NCBI RefSeq assembly: GCF_034521165.1
Contig: NZ_JAXHMV010000016.1
Coordinates: 186,001 to 250,000 of the forward strand
DNA length: 64,000 nt
Reading direction: 5' to 3'
Source of the DNA: Thiohalophilus sp.
GTDB taxonomy: Bacteria; Pseudomonadota; Gammaproteobacteria; UBA6429; Thiohalophilaceae
Position 1 is the stretch's first letter. Every line of letters begins with the position of its first letter. The position numbers and the translations under genes were made by a program. Positions 54,239 to 62,629 of the stretch are shown here, piece by piece. A model generated the notes under the pieces. It saw only the letters and a program-made list of their open reading frames with translations. It searched no databases and was not told the origin of the DNA.

Positions 54239-54275
54239 CAATAAAAAACCCGCCCCGGGACGCCCGGGACGGGTT
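54239..54275 (-). terminator. Terminator of the yfaZ-like gene
   Basis: On the minus strand ACCCGTCCCGGG-CGT-CCCGGGGCGGGT (plus 54247-54275), with one mismatch, is followed by a T-run (A at 54243-54248) ~25 bases after the yfaZ-like stop. Confidence 0.85.
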
Positions 54276-54299
54276 CTGTATTCAAGCGGAGGCTCGACT

Positions 54300-54887
54300 C
54301 TAGAAGCGGATGTCCACCCCGAAAAATGAACCGTCCTCAATCTCGAGGCTGCTGGTCACCCCTCCGGGAGTTTCGATATCCACCTCGATATTCTGAATGC
54401 CGGCAACGACGCTTGCCTGCGGCGTAATCTGGAAAGAGGCGAACAGACCCCATTCACGCAGCTTCTCGGCATCCTGAAAAGAGACCACGCCCGGTGCATA
54501 GTAGAAGAAGGCACCCAGGCCGAAACCGCCCCAGCTTTCGGGTAACATCAGCATGTCGCCGCCGATACCGATAGCGGAGACATCGTTATTGCTTGCCTCG
54601 CCATAGTAGGCCCGGCCCCCGATCGACACGATCATCGGAAAATCCAGGCTTTCACCCCGCACCTGCAGACCAGCGTGAGTCAGAAAATCATCCTCACGTA
54701 CCGCTTCATCGTGATCGGTAAACAGTAGACCGAACTCGGTTTCCAGACGACCGAATTGCTGCCCGAAGGCCTCGGTGGCATAGGAAAAACGTGCGGCCTC
54801 ACTGCCCAGATACGCCTTGATGGCCTCGGCGCTGGCCGTACTGCTGGCAAGTGCCAGGACGATGATCGGAATGATTCTGCTTGGCAT
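54300..54887 (-). CDS. YfaZ-family outer membrane protein
   Basis: A 195-residue beta-barrel protein. It has a signal peptide (PSRIIPIIVLALASSTASA), then alternating strands such as FGRLETEFGLLFTDH, AGLQVRGESLDFPMIVSIGGRAYYG and GLGAFFYYAPGVVSFQDAEKLREW, and it ends in Phe (DGSFFGVDIRF), the C-terminal signature recognised by the BAM complex. This is the YfaZ layout. A start at 54887 (MPSRIIP) gives the signal peptide. Function unknown. Confidence 0.85.
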   Translation of the reverse strand: MPSRIIPIIVLALASSTASAEAIKAYLGSEAARFSYATEAFGQQFGRLETEFGLLFTDHDEAVREDDFLTHAGLQVRGESLDFPMIVSIGGRAYYGEASNNDVSAIGIGGDMLMLPESWGGFGLGAFFYYAPGVVSFQDAEKLREWGLFASFQITPQASVVAGIQNIEVDIETPGGVTSSLEIEDGSFFGVDIRF

Positions 54888-55039
54888 AGTGCTCCCCTGA
54901 ACTGGCTTGTTGCTGTCTGGCTTGAATCGGAATAACCGGGATATTAACGGGATTCCCCGCGAAATAATAGCATTTTTGCCCTGCCCACACAGCGTCAAAA
55001 CTGCAGCAAAATCGTCCAACCAGCTCACCGCAAAGATGA

Positions 55040-55948
55040 TCAGTCGGATTGATCGATCAGATTCTGGATACGCGCCAGCGCCTCATCCATCGCTTCACGC
55101 GAGTCGACCAGTTGTCCCTGTTCGGCCGTCTCAACATGGCGATTAAACGCGATCATATCCAGCCGGTCACGGATCGCCGGATTCTCCTGGATAAATTGCA
55201 AAAACGGCTGACAATCGACCCGGATAGCATCCACCCGGGTAACGGCCGTCACCGTCGCCGCGCGTGGCGCACCGGTCAGTACCGACCATTCCCCCAGATA
55301 GTCGCCGGCGCGCAACAGGGCAAGATTCATCGCCTCATCGCCAACCTGATGGGTGACCCGCGCCGTGCCGTAGATAATGATATACAGCGCATCGCCGGCC
55401 TCGCCTTCACCAACGATGGTTTCGCCGGGGGGAATGCCCACCAGGGAAGAGTGCTCGATCAGGGCACCGAGGCGATCGGCCGGCACATAACGGAACAGGG
55501 TCACGCGCCGCAGGGCGGTCTCGGTAATCCGCTGCTTGTAGCGCTTGATAACCGCGTGATACAGCTCCGGGCGCCCGCTGATCACTTTTTCCAGGACATC
55601 GCCGGGAATCTCCAGCAGGACGGCCGGACGGCTGACACGAACCGCCGAAATCCGTGGCAGACGAAACAGCGCGGAGATTTCACCAAACAGTTCACCGCGC
55701 CCCAGACGGGCCAGAACCGTCCCTTCCTGTTCCACCGCATCGAGCACCTCGACTTCGCCGATCACCAGGATATAGACCCGGGTATCCACCTGATCCGGAC
55801 GACACAGCAGCTCACCCGGGGCGGCACTGCGCACCACGCCAAAATCGAGCAGCAACTCCTTTTCCACCTGGGTCAACAACTCCCCGAACGCCTCCTGACG
55901 TTCGATCGCCTGCTCGACGGTCTCACGCAACTGTCCGTTACCCTGCAT
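55040..55948 (-). CDS. Protein with two cyclic-nucleotide-binding domains
   Basis: A 302-residue soluble protein. The first cNMP domain (~35-135) has VDTRVYILVIGEVEVLDAVEQEG and FGEISALFRLPRISAVRV. The second (~165-275) has ETIVGEGEAGDALYIIIYGTARV and LGEWSVLTGAPRAATVTAV, both with the F/LGE-x4-L-x3-PR-x-A pattern needed to bind the cyclic phosphate. There is no HTH or enzyme domain, so it may act through protein contacts. The ATG at 55948 follows AGGAGGGG. It is divergent from the rhomboid gene. Confidence 0.88.
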   Translation of the reverse strand: MQGNGQLRETVEQAIERQEAFGELLTQVEKELLLDFGVVRSAAPGELLCRPDQVDTRVYILVIGEVEVLDAVEQEGTVLARLGRGELFGEISALFRLPRISAVRVSRPAVLLEIPGDVLEKVISGRPELYHAVIKRYKQRITETALRRVTLFRYVPADRLGALIEHSSLVGIPPGETIVGEGEAGDALYIIIYGTARVTHQVGDEAMNLALLRAGDYLGEWSVLTGAPRAATVTAVTRVDAIRVDCQPFLQFIQENPAIRDRLDMIAFNRHVETAEQGQLVDSREAMDEALARIQNLIDQSD

Positions 55949-56156
55949 TTCCCCTCCTGAGGCACGCCAGCGGCCAGCGCGGCATACGGATGATGACAAC
56001 ATTAGCAAAGCTTAATAATCGGCCCGGAACCGGCCGGAGAACAGGAAGCCTTTCACAGTTTCCATTTTAAGATGCCAGCTGGCAAAATACCCCGATGCAA
56101 AATCATGTCAATGCGGCCCACTCCGCCATCGCTCGCTAGCCGGACGCTTCCCTCGC

Positions 56157-57596
56157 ATGTTTATTCCACTGGACAGGAAACCGGAATGGCGCAACCCCCC
56201 GCTGGTCACCCTGCTGCTGATCCTGGTCAACATCCTCTGTTTTACGCTCTGGCAGGGCGACGATGAGCGTCTCGAAGAACGGGCCTACGACTACTATTTG
56301 AACTCGGAATTGCCTGCCGTCGAATTGCCGTTATATCGCGACTATCTGGAGCAGCAGGGCTTCGACGCTCAGCGCGATCGCCAGGCAGAGGACGAGGTAC
56401 TGTTATCCGCTCTGCTGACCGATAGCAAATTTCAGCAGCAGTTGAAAGACAACAAGTTGATCACACCGCAACACCCGCAATATGAAACCTGGCAGGAACA
56501 ACACCGGGTTTTCCAGAATCATCTTGAACAAATCGTCACCTATCGCTTCAGTTTCAAGACCGCCGAGCCGTCCCTGACGACCCTGTTTACCCATATCTTC
56601 CTGCATGCCGACTGGGGCCATCTGATTGGCAACATGATCTTTCTGTTTTTGATCGGGTTCAGCGTGGAGATGACGCTGGGACGAAATATTTATCTGTTTG
56701 CCTATCTGGTCGCCGGATTGTGCTCCGGGCTGTTTTACTGGATGCTGGAACCCGACAGCCTGATGTGGGGCGTCGGGGCCTCGGGCGCCATCTCCGGATT
56801 GATGGGGATGTATACCGTGCTGTTCGGCCGGCGCCGGATCCGTTTTTTCTACACGCTGCTGTTTTATTTCGACTTTGTGCGGGCCCCCGCCATTATCCTG
56901 TTGCCGATCTGGCTGGGCTATGAAGTGATCACCCAGATCTACTCACCGAGCAACATCAACAACCTGGCACATATCGGCGGACTGTTGAGCGGCGCACTGA
57001 TCGGTTATATCGCCCTGCGCCTGGGCAAGGCCGACCTGGACTATCTCGATCGGGAAGAAAAACAACGGGCCTATGTGGCGCGCTACCAGGAAGGACTCGA
57101 TTATGTCGCCCGCATGGAACTGGACAAGGCGCGCCGGATCTTTACCCAGCTGTATCAGGACTACCCCGAGCAGATAGAAGTTGTCGAACAGCTGTTCAAT
57201 ATCGCCCGGCTTACGCAGGACGAGAGCATTCACGATTACGCGGTCAGACTGCTGGGCACGGAGCACGCCAGGCACATGCCGATACGCCAGTTGCGGGAGA
57301 CTTTTATCGCCTATGTCGAGCAGGTCCAGCCCAACGTACGACTCGGTCCCGATCAACTGATGACACTGGCACTGCGCTTTGCCGCCGGCGGCTTTCTGGA
57401 AGATGCCGAGAAGATCGTCCTGTATCTGACCACCCGCAAAAGTGACTTTGCCCGCAACCCCGAAGGGCTGATGGCACTGGCCAGTCACTATCAGCGGAAC
57501 AATAATCGCAACAAGGCCGAGAAGTATCTCAACATGCTGATCGAATGTTACCCCGACAGCCGGGAAGCCAGTCACGCCCGTCAGGCGCTGGGCTGA
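56157..57596 (+). CDS. Rhomboid intramembrane protease with C-terminal TPR region
   Basis: A 479-residue protein. Residues ~15-300 are a rhomboid membrane domain: TLFTHIFLHADWGHLIGNMIFLFLIG carries the H-x2-H-x3-N loop, GVGASGAISGLMG the catalytic Ser, and NNLAHIGGLLSGALIG the catalytic His. A ~100-residue soluble insert lies between the first helix and this core. Residues ~310-479 are helical TPR-like repeats (DKARRIFTQLYQDYPEQIEVVEQLF, NKAEKYLNMLIECYPDS). It would cleave membrane proteins, and the TPRs may recruit partners. It converges on and overlaps the next gene by 16 bases. Confidence 0.92.
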   Translation: MFIPLDRKPEWRNPPLVTLLLILVNILCFTLWQGDDERLEERAYDYYLNSELPAVELPLYRDYLEQQGFDAQRDRQAEDEVLLSALLTDSKFQQQLKDNKLITPQHPQYETWQEQHRVFQNHLEQIVTYRFSFKTAEPSLTTLFTHIFLHADWGHLIGNMIFLFLIGFSVEMTLGRNIYLFAYLVAGLCSGLFYWMLEPDSLMWGVGASGAISGLMGMYTVLFGRRRIRFFYTLLFYFDFVRAPAIILLPIWLGYEVITQIYSPSNINNLAHIGGLLSGALIGYIALRLGKADLDYLDREEKQRAYVARYQEGLDYVARMELDKARRIFTQLYQDYPEQIEVVEQLFNIARLTQDESIHDYAVRLLGTEHARHMPIRQLRETFIAYVEQVQPNVRLGPDQLMTLALRFAAGGFLEDAEKIVLYLTTRKSDFARNPEGLMALASHYQRNNNRNKAEKYLNMLIECYPDSREASHARQALG

Positions 57597-59020
57597 CTGG
57601 CCCCGGCCATGCGTTCGATCACCTGACGGTATTCTTCCACATCCTGTTGCAGGGGATGGCCGGGAAATTTTTTCTTCAGAAAATCGAGCACCTGCAGCGC
57701 CTTATGCTCCTCGCCGAAATACTCGAACATAATCCGGGCGACCAGCAGATAGGCCCCCGGGATCCCTTCATAGGCCGGGAATTCCTTATGCAGGTTATTC
57801 AGCAGGCTCAAAGCCGCACGGGACTGGCCATTGCTTTTAAGCAGTTCGGCCAGTTCATGGCGTTCCCGCGCGCCGCCGGGTTTGATCTTCGGTGCAATAT
57901 GCGAGGCCTCAAGATAGACCCGCATCGCCTCGGACGGTTTGTTGCTGTGTAACAGGCGGGCGACATAATCGGCACTGTGCCGCAACAGTCCGTCACGGTT
58001 TTTGGTGGCGATATAAAAGCGGTGCAGTTTTTCCCGGGCGTCAAATTCACCGGGGTTTTCTTCAATCGCCTGGATCAACCGTTGTTCGGCCTCGTCGGTT
58101 TTGCCTTCCTGCAGCAGAATATCGATATGGCGAAACCTGGGATCGCCGGGGGCTGTTTTTGAGGAAAGTGTTTCGGTTTCCAGGTATTCCTCTGTAACGC
58201 TATGCCCCAGTTGTTCGTGATATTGATAAATCACATACCCCATCATGTTGTACATGATCAGAATAAAATACATACTGATAAAATTACTGCTGGCAAACCA
58301 GAGACTCTGCGGCAGAACATTTAACAACAGGTCACTGGCAATCGCCCCGCCACTGAGCAGCAACACCAGAAAAAAACACATAATGAAATAGGACGGACCG
58401 ATACGCTTGATGGTGACCAGCAACATCAACGGATTGACGGCCTTGAAAAAACTGTGCTCGACGGCCAGCACCATGATGGCGGCGGGAAAGATCACCACGG
58501 AAAACAGTGCCATCAGGACAAAGGGCCCGCCACCGAAATTCACCAGCACCTGGTAATTGAGCACGCCGAGCACAATAATCAACAGTAACTGCTTGAACGG
58601 CAACTCCAGCTCATCGGTGATCACACTGCCGGTGATGGGCCGGGGCTTGAGATAACCCTGGGCCGTATCCTCCAGAATGACAAACGCGTATTTGTAAAAC
58701 ACCACGCTGATCGCCAGCATGAACAACAGTCCCATCAAGGAACCCGACGCCAGCAGCGTGCTCAACACCGTCAGGGCCAGCATAAACAACAACGGAACCG
58801 GGTGCGCCGGGAACAGGAAAAAACGGGGAATCCGCTGCCAGAACGGCCGGATCAGATTGCCGGCCCCTAAAGAAGTGGTGGCTTGCCCGCACAGGGGACA
58901 GGCCGGGGCTTCACTCGCTTTATCGGGGCTGGCGCAACTCGTACAAAAATCGACCCGACACGGCTGACACTGCCAGCGCGCCGGTGTGGACGGATGATAT
59001 TTGCAAAAAACCTTTTCCAT
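57581..59020 (-). CDS. Zinc-finger, multi-pass membrane and TPR protein
   Basis: A 479-residue protein. The N-terminus is a B-box-like zinc binding region (CKYHPSTPARWQCQPCRVDFCTSCA, then CPLCGQ). Residues ~70-265 hold about five or six membrane helices (LLFMLALTVLSTLLASGSLMG, FIMCFFLVLLLSGGAI). The C-terminal part is TPR-like (KTDEAEQRLIQAIEENPGEF, SRAALSLLNNLHKEFP). I know no function. Like the rhomboid it meets tail to tail, it combines membrane helices with TPRs, and the 3' ends overlap by 16 bases. The start is ATG 59020 or the one two codons earlier. Confidence 0.8.
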   Translation of the reverse strand: MEKVFCKYHPSTPARWQCQPCRVDFCTSCASPDKASEAPACPLCGQATTSLGAGNLIRPFWQRIPRFFLFPAHPVPLLFMLALTVLSTLLASGSLMGLLFMLAISVVFYKYAFVILEDTAQGYLKPRPITGSVITDELELPFKQLLLIIVLGVLNYQVLVNFGGGPFVLMALFSVVIFPAAIMVLAVEHSFFKAVNPLMLLVTIKRIGPSYFIMCFFLVLLLSGGAIASDLLLNVLPQSLWFASSNFISMYFILIMYNMMGYVIYQYHEQLGHSVTEEYLETETLSSKTAPGDPRFRHIDILLQEGKTDEAEQRLIQAIEENPGEFDAREKLHRFYIATKNRDGLLRHSADYVARLLHSNKPSEAMRVYLEASHIAPKIKPGGARERHELAELLKSNGQSRAALSLLNNLHKEFPAYEGIPGAYLLVARIMFEYFGEEHKALQVLDFLKKKFPGHPLQQDVEEYRQVIERMAGASQPSA

Positions 59021-59371
59021 AAACAACAGCGTAACTCGACACGCGCCCCCGGTAATCCATCATTATCATTGTCGCCCGGGCCGCCGGGATATTCGACTCC
59101 GGCACGCTCACGGGCGGCATTTTTTTCTGTGCTTGCGGCAGATAAAAAAACCTTCCCACTCAGTGCTCAACGGGAAGGGCTCAAGCGAAGGATGGCTTGA
59201 AATGGGGGCTGTCACTCGTGACACGAGGCAGTCTGGAAACCGGTCATTTAAAGCTAGCCCCCGGCCGCCGGGCTTTCAAGCCCCCGTCCCGAATTTTATC
59301 CCTGCCGTTTAGTGACGTTCTTTCAAGCTATTCGAAAGCTTTGCCCGGCAAGTGATTGAATTACTTTTATA
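59021..59371. other. Intergenic region with hairpins
   Basis: No gene seen in ~350 bases. CCTTCCC (59151-59157) and GGGAAGG (59172-59178) with seven A at 59144-59150 form a terminator for the minus-strand yajQ unit. The perfect GGGCTT-TC-AAGCCC hairpin at ~59269-59283 and a GC-rich CCCCGGCCGCCGGG palindrome just before it are unexplained structures. The left ~120 bases are the promoter region of the zinc-finger membrane gene. Confidence 0.55.
59144..59178 (-). terminator. Terminator of the yajQ-DUF3565 unit
   Basis: On the minus strand CCTTCCC-N14-GGGAAGG is followed by seven T, ~195 bases beyond the DUF3565 stop. Seven pairs with a long loop; moderate strength. Confidence 0.65.
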
Positions 59372-59581
59372 TCAGGATTTTCTTATATTCTTCTGACAAT
59401 CCCGGCAGGGGATCACATACCCGATCATACTCTGCCGACCGGCCTCGCTCTGTACCCAGGGACGATTCTGCCAGGGCGGACGATGACGCACATGCCGGCG
59501 ATGACCGCAGGAGAGTTCGGCAACCCAGTCGCCCTCTTCATCCTGCACAAAACCGGTAATACTGACCAGAGACTCAGTCAC
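59372..59581 (-). CDS. DUF3565 domain protein
   Basis: A 69-residue protein matching DUF3565: ITGFVQDEEGDWVAELSCGHRRHVRHRPPWQNRPWV and a C-terminal IPCRDCQ. The Cys-His pair (CGHRRHVRH) and CRDC may bind a metal. It starts at a GTG at 59581 that overlaps the end of yajQ, so its translation is coupled to yajQ. Function unknown. Confidence 0.85.
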   Translation of the reverse strand: MTESLVSITGFVQDEEGDWVAELSCGHRRHVRHRPPWQNRPWVQSEAGRQSMIGYVIPCRDCQKNIRKS

Positions 59582-60056
59582 GAAAATTGGTAAACTGCAG
59601 TGGCATCTCCAGGTTGGCCTCCTTGAGCGCCGCGATCGCCGCCTGCAAATCATCGCGCTTTTTGCCGGTAATCCGCACCTGCTCGCCCTGTATCTGGGTT
59701 TGTACCTTGAGCTTGCTGTCCTTGATCAGTTTGACGATCTTCCTGGCCAGGGCCTGATCGATGCCTTCTTTCATGGTCACATTCTGACGTACCTGCTTGC
59801 CGGCATGTTCGACATTGCCCGGTTCCATGCAATCCAGATCCACGCCCCGTTTGCTGAGTTTGTTGCGCAGAATATCCAGCATCTGCTTGAGCTGAAAATC
59901 GGCATCGCCATGCAGGGTGACGGTTTTGTCATTCATTTCAAACTTTGCCCCGCTGCCCTTGAAGTCAAAACGGGTCGAGACTTCACGATTGGCCTGGTCC
60001 ACCGCGTTGGTGACCTCGTGCATATCGATTTCGGATACCACATCAAAACTGGGCAT
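59574..60056 (-). CDS. yajQ: YajQ-family nucleotide-binding protein
   Basis: A 160-residue protein of the UPF0234 family. PSFDVVSEIDMHEVTNAVDQANREVSTRFDFKGS is the signature start, and VQTQIQGEQVRITGKKRDDLQAAIA the end. Family members bind nucleotides, and in Xanthomonas a homologue binds c-di-GMP, which would fit the PilZ and HD-GYP genes of this window; ligand choice here is inference. Length is the family norm (~160). Confidence 0.96.
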   Translation of the reverse strand: MPSFDVVSEIDMHEVTNAVDQANREVSTRFDFKGSGAKFEMNDKTVTLHGDADFQLKQMLDILRNKLSKRGVDLDCMEPGNVEHAGKQVRQNVTMKEGIDQALARKIVKLIKDSKLKVQTQIQGEQVRITGKKRDDLQAAIAALKEANLEMPLQFTNFRD

Positions 60057-60199
60057 GCCGGCTCCTTGTTGTCATTTAGCGCAGGATGAACGACGATTTT
60101 ATGGAGCTGTTGCTCTCAGGTCTACCCCGGGCAAACAGCCAGGCCAGATCGATGCGCTGAATCTGCTCACCACTGCCGTTGCCGATTCGAAACACCGGT

Positions 60200-60655
60200 T
60201 TACGACTCACCTTCCCACTGGTGCCAGTGAATAATATGTTCTTCATATTGTTCGGGATGAATATAGGCTTCGCTGATGACCTTGCCTTCGATCGCGATCC
60301 CCGCCTCTGCCACCGTGTCCGGATCGCCGCTGATCAGCGGATGCCATTGGGGCAAGGGGCGCCCTTCGGCCAGCCGTCGATAGGCACAACTGCCCGGTAA
60401 ATGATCGATCAGATCCGGCAGGCTTTGCGGGGTCAGGGCCAGGCATTCGGGGACTTCAACAAGCCGGTTGGCATAGCAATCACACTGACAGCCAGGCTGC
60501 TGTAAATGCCGGCAAACGATACTGGTAAAATACAGCTCACCACTGTCCACATCTTCCAGCTTGAGCAGGCAACAGCGTCCACACCGGTCGCACAGGGATT
60601 CCCATTCGGCCGGGGTCATTTCGGCCAGCGACTTGTGCCGCCAGAAATCAGCCAC
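60200..60655 (-). CDS. ycgN: YcgN-family cysteine-cluster protein
   Basis: A 151-residue UPF0260 protein. WESLCDRCGRCCLLKLEDVDSGELYFTSIVCRHL contains the CxxCGxCC cluster, with further cysteines in GCQCDCYANR and GSCAYRRLAEG. Probably a metal-cluster protein; function unknown. The stop is at 60200 and the start overlaps the end of the DUF2244 gene by 8 bases, so the two are co-translated. Confidence 0.94.
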   Translation of the reverse strand: MADFWRHKSLAEMTPAEWESLCDRCGRCCLLKLEDVDSGELYFTSIVCRHLQQPGCQCDCYANRLVEVPECLALTPQSLPDLIDHLPGSCAYRRLAEGRPLPQWHPLISGDPDTVAEAGIAIEGKVISEAYIHPEQYEEHIIHWHQWEGES

Positions 60656-61130
60656 GCTGTAAAAACGCGTTCAGATTGCGTACCAGGGCACGTTTGTCGC
60701 GATCCGACAAAAACCGGCCCAGCTCCACTTCCTCGCCATGACAGCGCAGGCGAACCTGGCTGCTATACCAGGGATGCGAGGGAGGCGTCACGTGCAGGCG
60801 GCACCAGTAACGGGGGCAGTGCCATTCGAGCACCGGCCGGCGCCGCCCGCGTTGAAAACGGATTTCCTGGTGATTGAACTGGACCACTTCCTGCACCCGG
60901 GTTTTCAGTGAAACATAATAAAGCAGCCCGAACAGGGCCATGATCTCGATGCCCGCAAAGGGCAGTATCAGCCACGCCCCGGCCAGGGCAAACCCGACGG
61001 CAAAGGAGAGACAGAGCAGCGCGGCCAGCCCCACAATCCAGAGATTGGCCCGCCAGCTCGAGGGCGGATGGGGACGCAGAATGATGCACCCCCGATCCCA
61101 GCCGGTGTCGTGCTCGATCTGCAGCATCAC
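60648..61130 (-). CDS. DUF2244 membrane protein
   Basis: A 160-residue protein with two membrane helices (WIVGLAALLCLSFAVGFALAG and WLILPFAGIEIMALFGLLYYVSL) and a C-terminal soluble part with WHCPRYWCRLHV and ELGRFLSDRDKRAL. This is the DUF2244 pattern (often near cytochrome oxidase genes, not here). Start ATG 61130; it begins at the base before the PilZ stop, so it follows the PilZ gene without a gap in one minus-strand operon. Confidence 0.88.
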   Translation of the reverse strand: MMLQIEHDTGWDRGCIILRPHPPSSWRANLWIVGLAALLCLSFAVGFALAGAWLILPFAGIEIMALFGLLYYVSLKTRVQEVVQFNHQEIRFQRGRRRPVLEWHCPRYWCRLHVTPPSHPWYSSQVRLRCHGEEVELGRFLSDRDKRALVRNLNAFLQRG

Positions 61131-61409
61131 TCAGCGGGCTTCGAGAAAATTGACCCCGACCCGGTAACAGTGCGGGGTCAAATCCACATGCCGGATCTCC
61201 GCCTGAACATTCAACTGCCGATGCTTGCCCAGCGTATTGACCTCGAACCGCAGCCAGACCTTCTCTCCGACCTGAACCGACCGCTTGCTGAGCACCGCCA
61301 TGCCAGTGAGGGAAAAATCCGACGATTCCAGCAACTGCTCATCGCCTTCGCGACGGATCAGATAAACACGGCGTCGAAACGGAATACGCCGATGTTGTCG
61401 CTTTTCCAT
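61131..61409 (-). CDS. PilZ-domain protein 1
   Basis: A 92-residue single PilZ domain. KRQHRRIPFRRRV provides the RxxxR-like motif and SSDFSLTGMAVLS the D-x-S-x-x-G motif that together bind c-di-GMP; RFEVNTLGKHRQLNVQAEIRHV gives the barrel strands. The ATG at 61409 follows AGGAGGGG. The open frame extends far upstream through the antisense of the next gene, but that part is not coding. It heads a unit with DUF2244 and ycgN and probably controls an envelope or motility target. Confidence 0.88.
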   Translation of the reverse strand: MEKRQHRRIPFRRRVYLIRREGDEQLLESSDFSLTGMAVLSKRSVQVGEKVWLRFEVNTLGKHRQLNVQAEIRHVDLTPHCYRVGVNFLEAR

Positions 61410-61491
61410 AACCCCCTCCTGCCTTCTGCGGCGGGTCGTCTCCTGTTTCAAGCATAGACCATTTCGAGGCATGTCCCAGGCAGGCACGCAG

Positions 61492-61947
61492 TTATTCCTC
61501 CCGACTATCGAGCCCGCGCCCCTGACCGGGGTGATCGCGGCCCGTTTTGCGCAGACCCGGCGGGTACTTGCGACGGTGTTCCTGGTAATCCCGCCAGGGC
61601 TCCTGCGAATGGGCTTCCAGGGTGATATGTTCGCCGAGGCGCAGTCGAAACCGGCGCGGTAATTCGGCGGAGACGCGCCAGCGGCCATCGCTGTAATAAA
61701 AATAGACGCCCCGGTCCGTATCAAAATAGATCCCGCTGCGCGGGTAATAGCGATATTCGCGCTGCTGCGCCCGGCGGCCGTGAGCCGGGGCATGCGCCGG
61801 TGGCCCGGGCCGGGAATCGGCTCGCGACACAGGGCTCGGCTCACCCCACTCGCCCCCCACGCTGCCGCCCGTGTTCTGGCAGGCCCCGAGCCAGGGCAGG
61901 AATAACGCCAGAGCGGTGATTTGTATCACTCGCCCGGTTTGAGACAT
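61492..61947 (-). CDS. Putative lipoprotein with RSGIYFDT/YYSDGRW repeats
   Basis: A 151-residue protein. The signal peptide (GRVIQITALALFLPWLGAC) ends in the lipobox LGAC, so it is probably a lipoprotein. After an Arg/Pro-rich linker, YRYYPRSGIYFDTDRGVYFYYSDGRWRVSAELP is a YXX-rich beta motif found in many small secreted proteins of proteobacteria. ITLEAHSQEPWRDYQEHRRKYP closes the domain. No function known. The start 61947 is set by the signal peptide. Confidence 0.75.
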   Translation of the reverse strand: MSQTGRVIQITALALFLPWLGACQNTGGSVGGEWGEPSPVSRADSRPGPPAHAPAHGRRAQQREYRYYPRSGIYFDTDRGVYFYYSDGRWRVSAELPRRFRLRLGEHITLEAHSQEPWRDYQEHRRKYPPGLRKTGRDHPGQGRGLDSREE

Positions 61948-61999
61948 GGAAAATCCCTCCTGTAGTGGCCCGACAGAATCCTGTCCCGGCGGCGCCGGC

Positions 62000-62356
62000 T
62001 CAGTGCTGAGCCGGATTCCAGTGTTCGCGCAACTCGTCAATTTTGTAACGTCGCCCATCCACTTCGAAATCGACAAAGGTCAGTGCAATGCCTTCATCGG
62101 TTTCACGTATCACTTTCATGTTGAAGGCGATCTCGGGACGGGCGGAATCGAGAAATTGCAGCTTGATATGCGCGCCGATAGGCAGACGCAGGCGATGGCG
62201 CAGATCGACAAACAGGCCGGCATCGGAAATATCCCGGGTGACAGCCTGAATGACACCAAAGGTGGAGTGACTGATTCGGACCCGGGCCGGGACCGGCTTG
62301 CGGAACTGGAAGCGCTTCTCGCGAACATCAAAATAAGAGGAGAGTCTGGCCATCAT
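62000..62356 (-). CDS. PilZ-domain protein 2
   Basis: A 118-residue protein with one PilZ domain. EKRFQFRKPVPARVRI carries the basic motif and VTRDISDAGLFVDL the D-x-S-x-x-G motif. HIKLQFLDSARPEIAFNMKVIRETDEGIALTFVDF is the barrel end shared with PilZ protein 3. The start may be either of two adjacent ATGs (62356, 62353), both after CGGAGA, or a GTG at 62389. Likely c-di-GMP receptor. Confidence 0.87.
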   Translation of the reverse strand: MMARLSSYFDVREKRFQFRKPVPARVRISHSTFGVIQAVTRDISDAGLFVDLRHRLRLPIGAHIKLQFLDSARPEIAFNMKVIRETDEGIALTFVDFEVDGRRYKIDELREHWNPAQH

Positions 62357-62517
62357 TCTCCGTTCATCCCGGCAATTGTGATCGTCCACAGGAGTGAGTT
62401 CTTTTTATCTGGCGGCAAATTCTAGCCTGACTCGCGGCAAAGCCCAAGCCTCATCTGTGACGAGCCAATCACATTCCCGGGGGACGCCTGAGAGGGGGTG
62501 AGGGAAACCCCCGGTAT

Positions 62518-62625
62518 CTAGCCGTCCCGGCCGGGTCGGGCAGTCGCCATCACCAGTATCACCAGCCCCACTACCAGGGCCACGATAACGACCCCTTCCA
62601 GATGTTCGAGAAGAAAAGCCAGCAT
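62518..62625 (-). CDS. Possible 35-residue membrane peptide
   Basis: A short frame from ATG 62625: about 20 hydrophobic residues (GVVIVALVVGLVILVMA) after LAFLLEHLE and before a basic TARPGRDG tail, i.e. one membrane helix with positive-inside C-terminus. It starts 4 bases after the stop of the DksA-like gene, so it could be translated by re-initiation. Short hydrophobic frames arise by chance in GC-rich DNA, so it is offered with caution. Confidence 0.4.
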   Translation of the reverse strand: MLAFLLEHLEGVVIVALVVGLVILVMATARPGRDG

Positions 62626-62629
62626 CCGC

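Noticed and set aside
59190..59360. A c-di-GMP (GEMM) riboswitch in the hairpin-rich gap near the PilZ genes
   Set aside because: Some short blocks look similar, but the order and spacing of the conserved GEMM segments are not met.
61410..61844. N-terminal extension of PilZ protein 1 by 145 residues
   Set aside because: It runs antisense-frame through the lipoprotein gene; ATG 61409 has an excellent Shine-Dalgarno and gives a complete PilZ domain.
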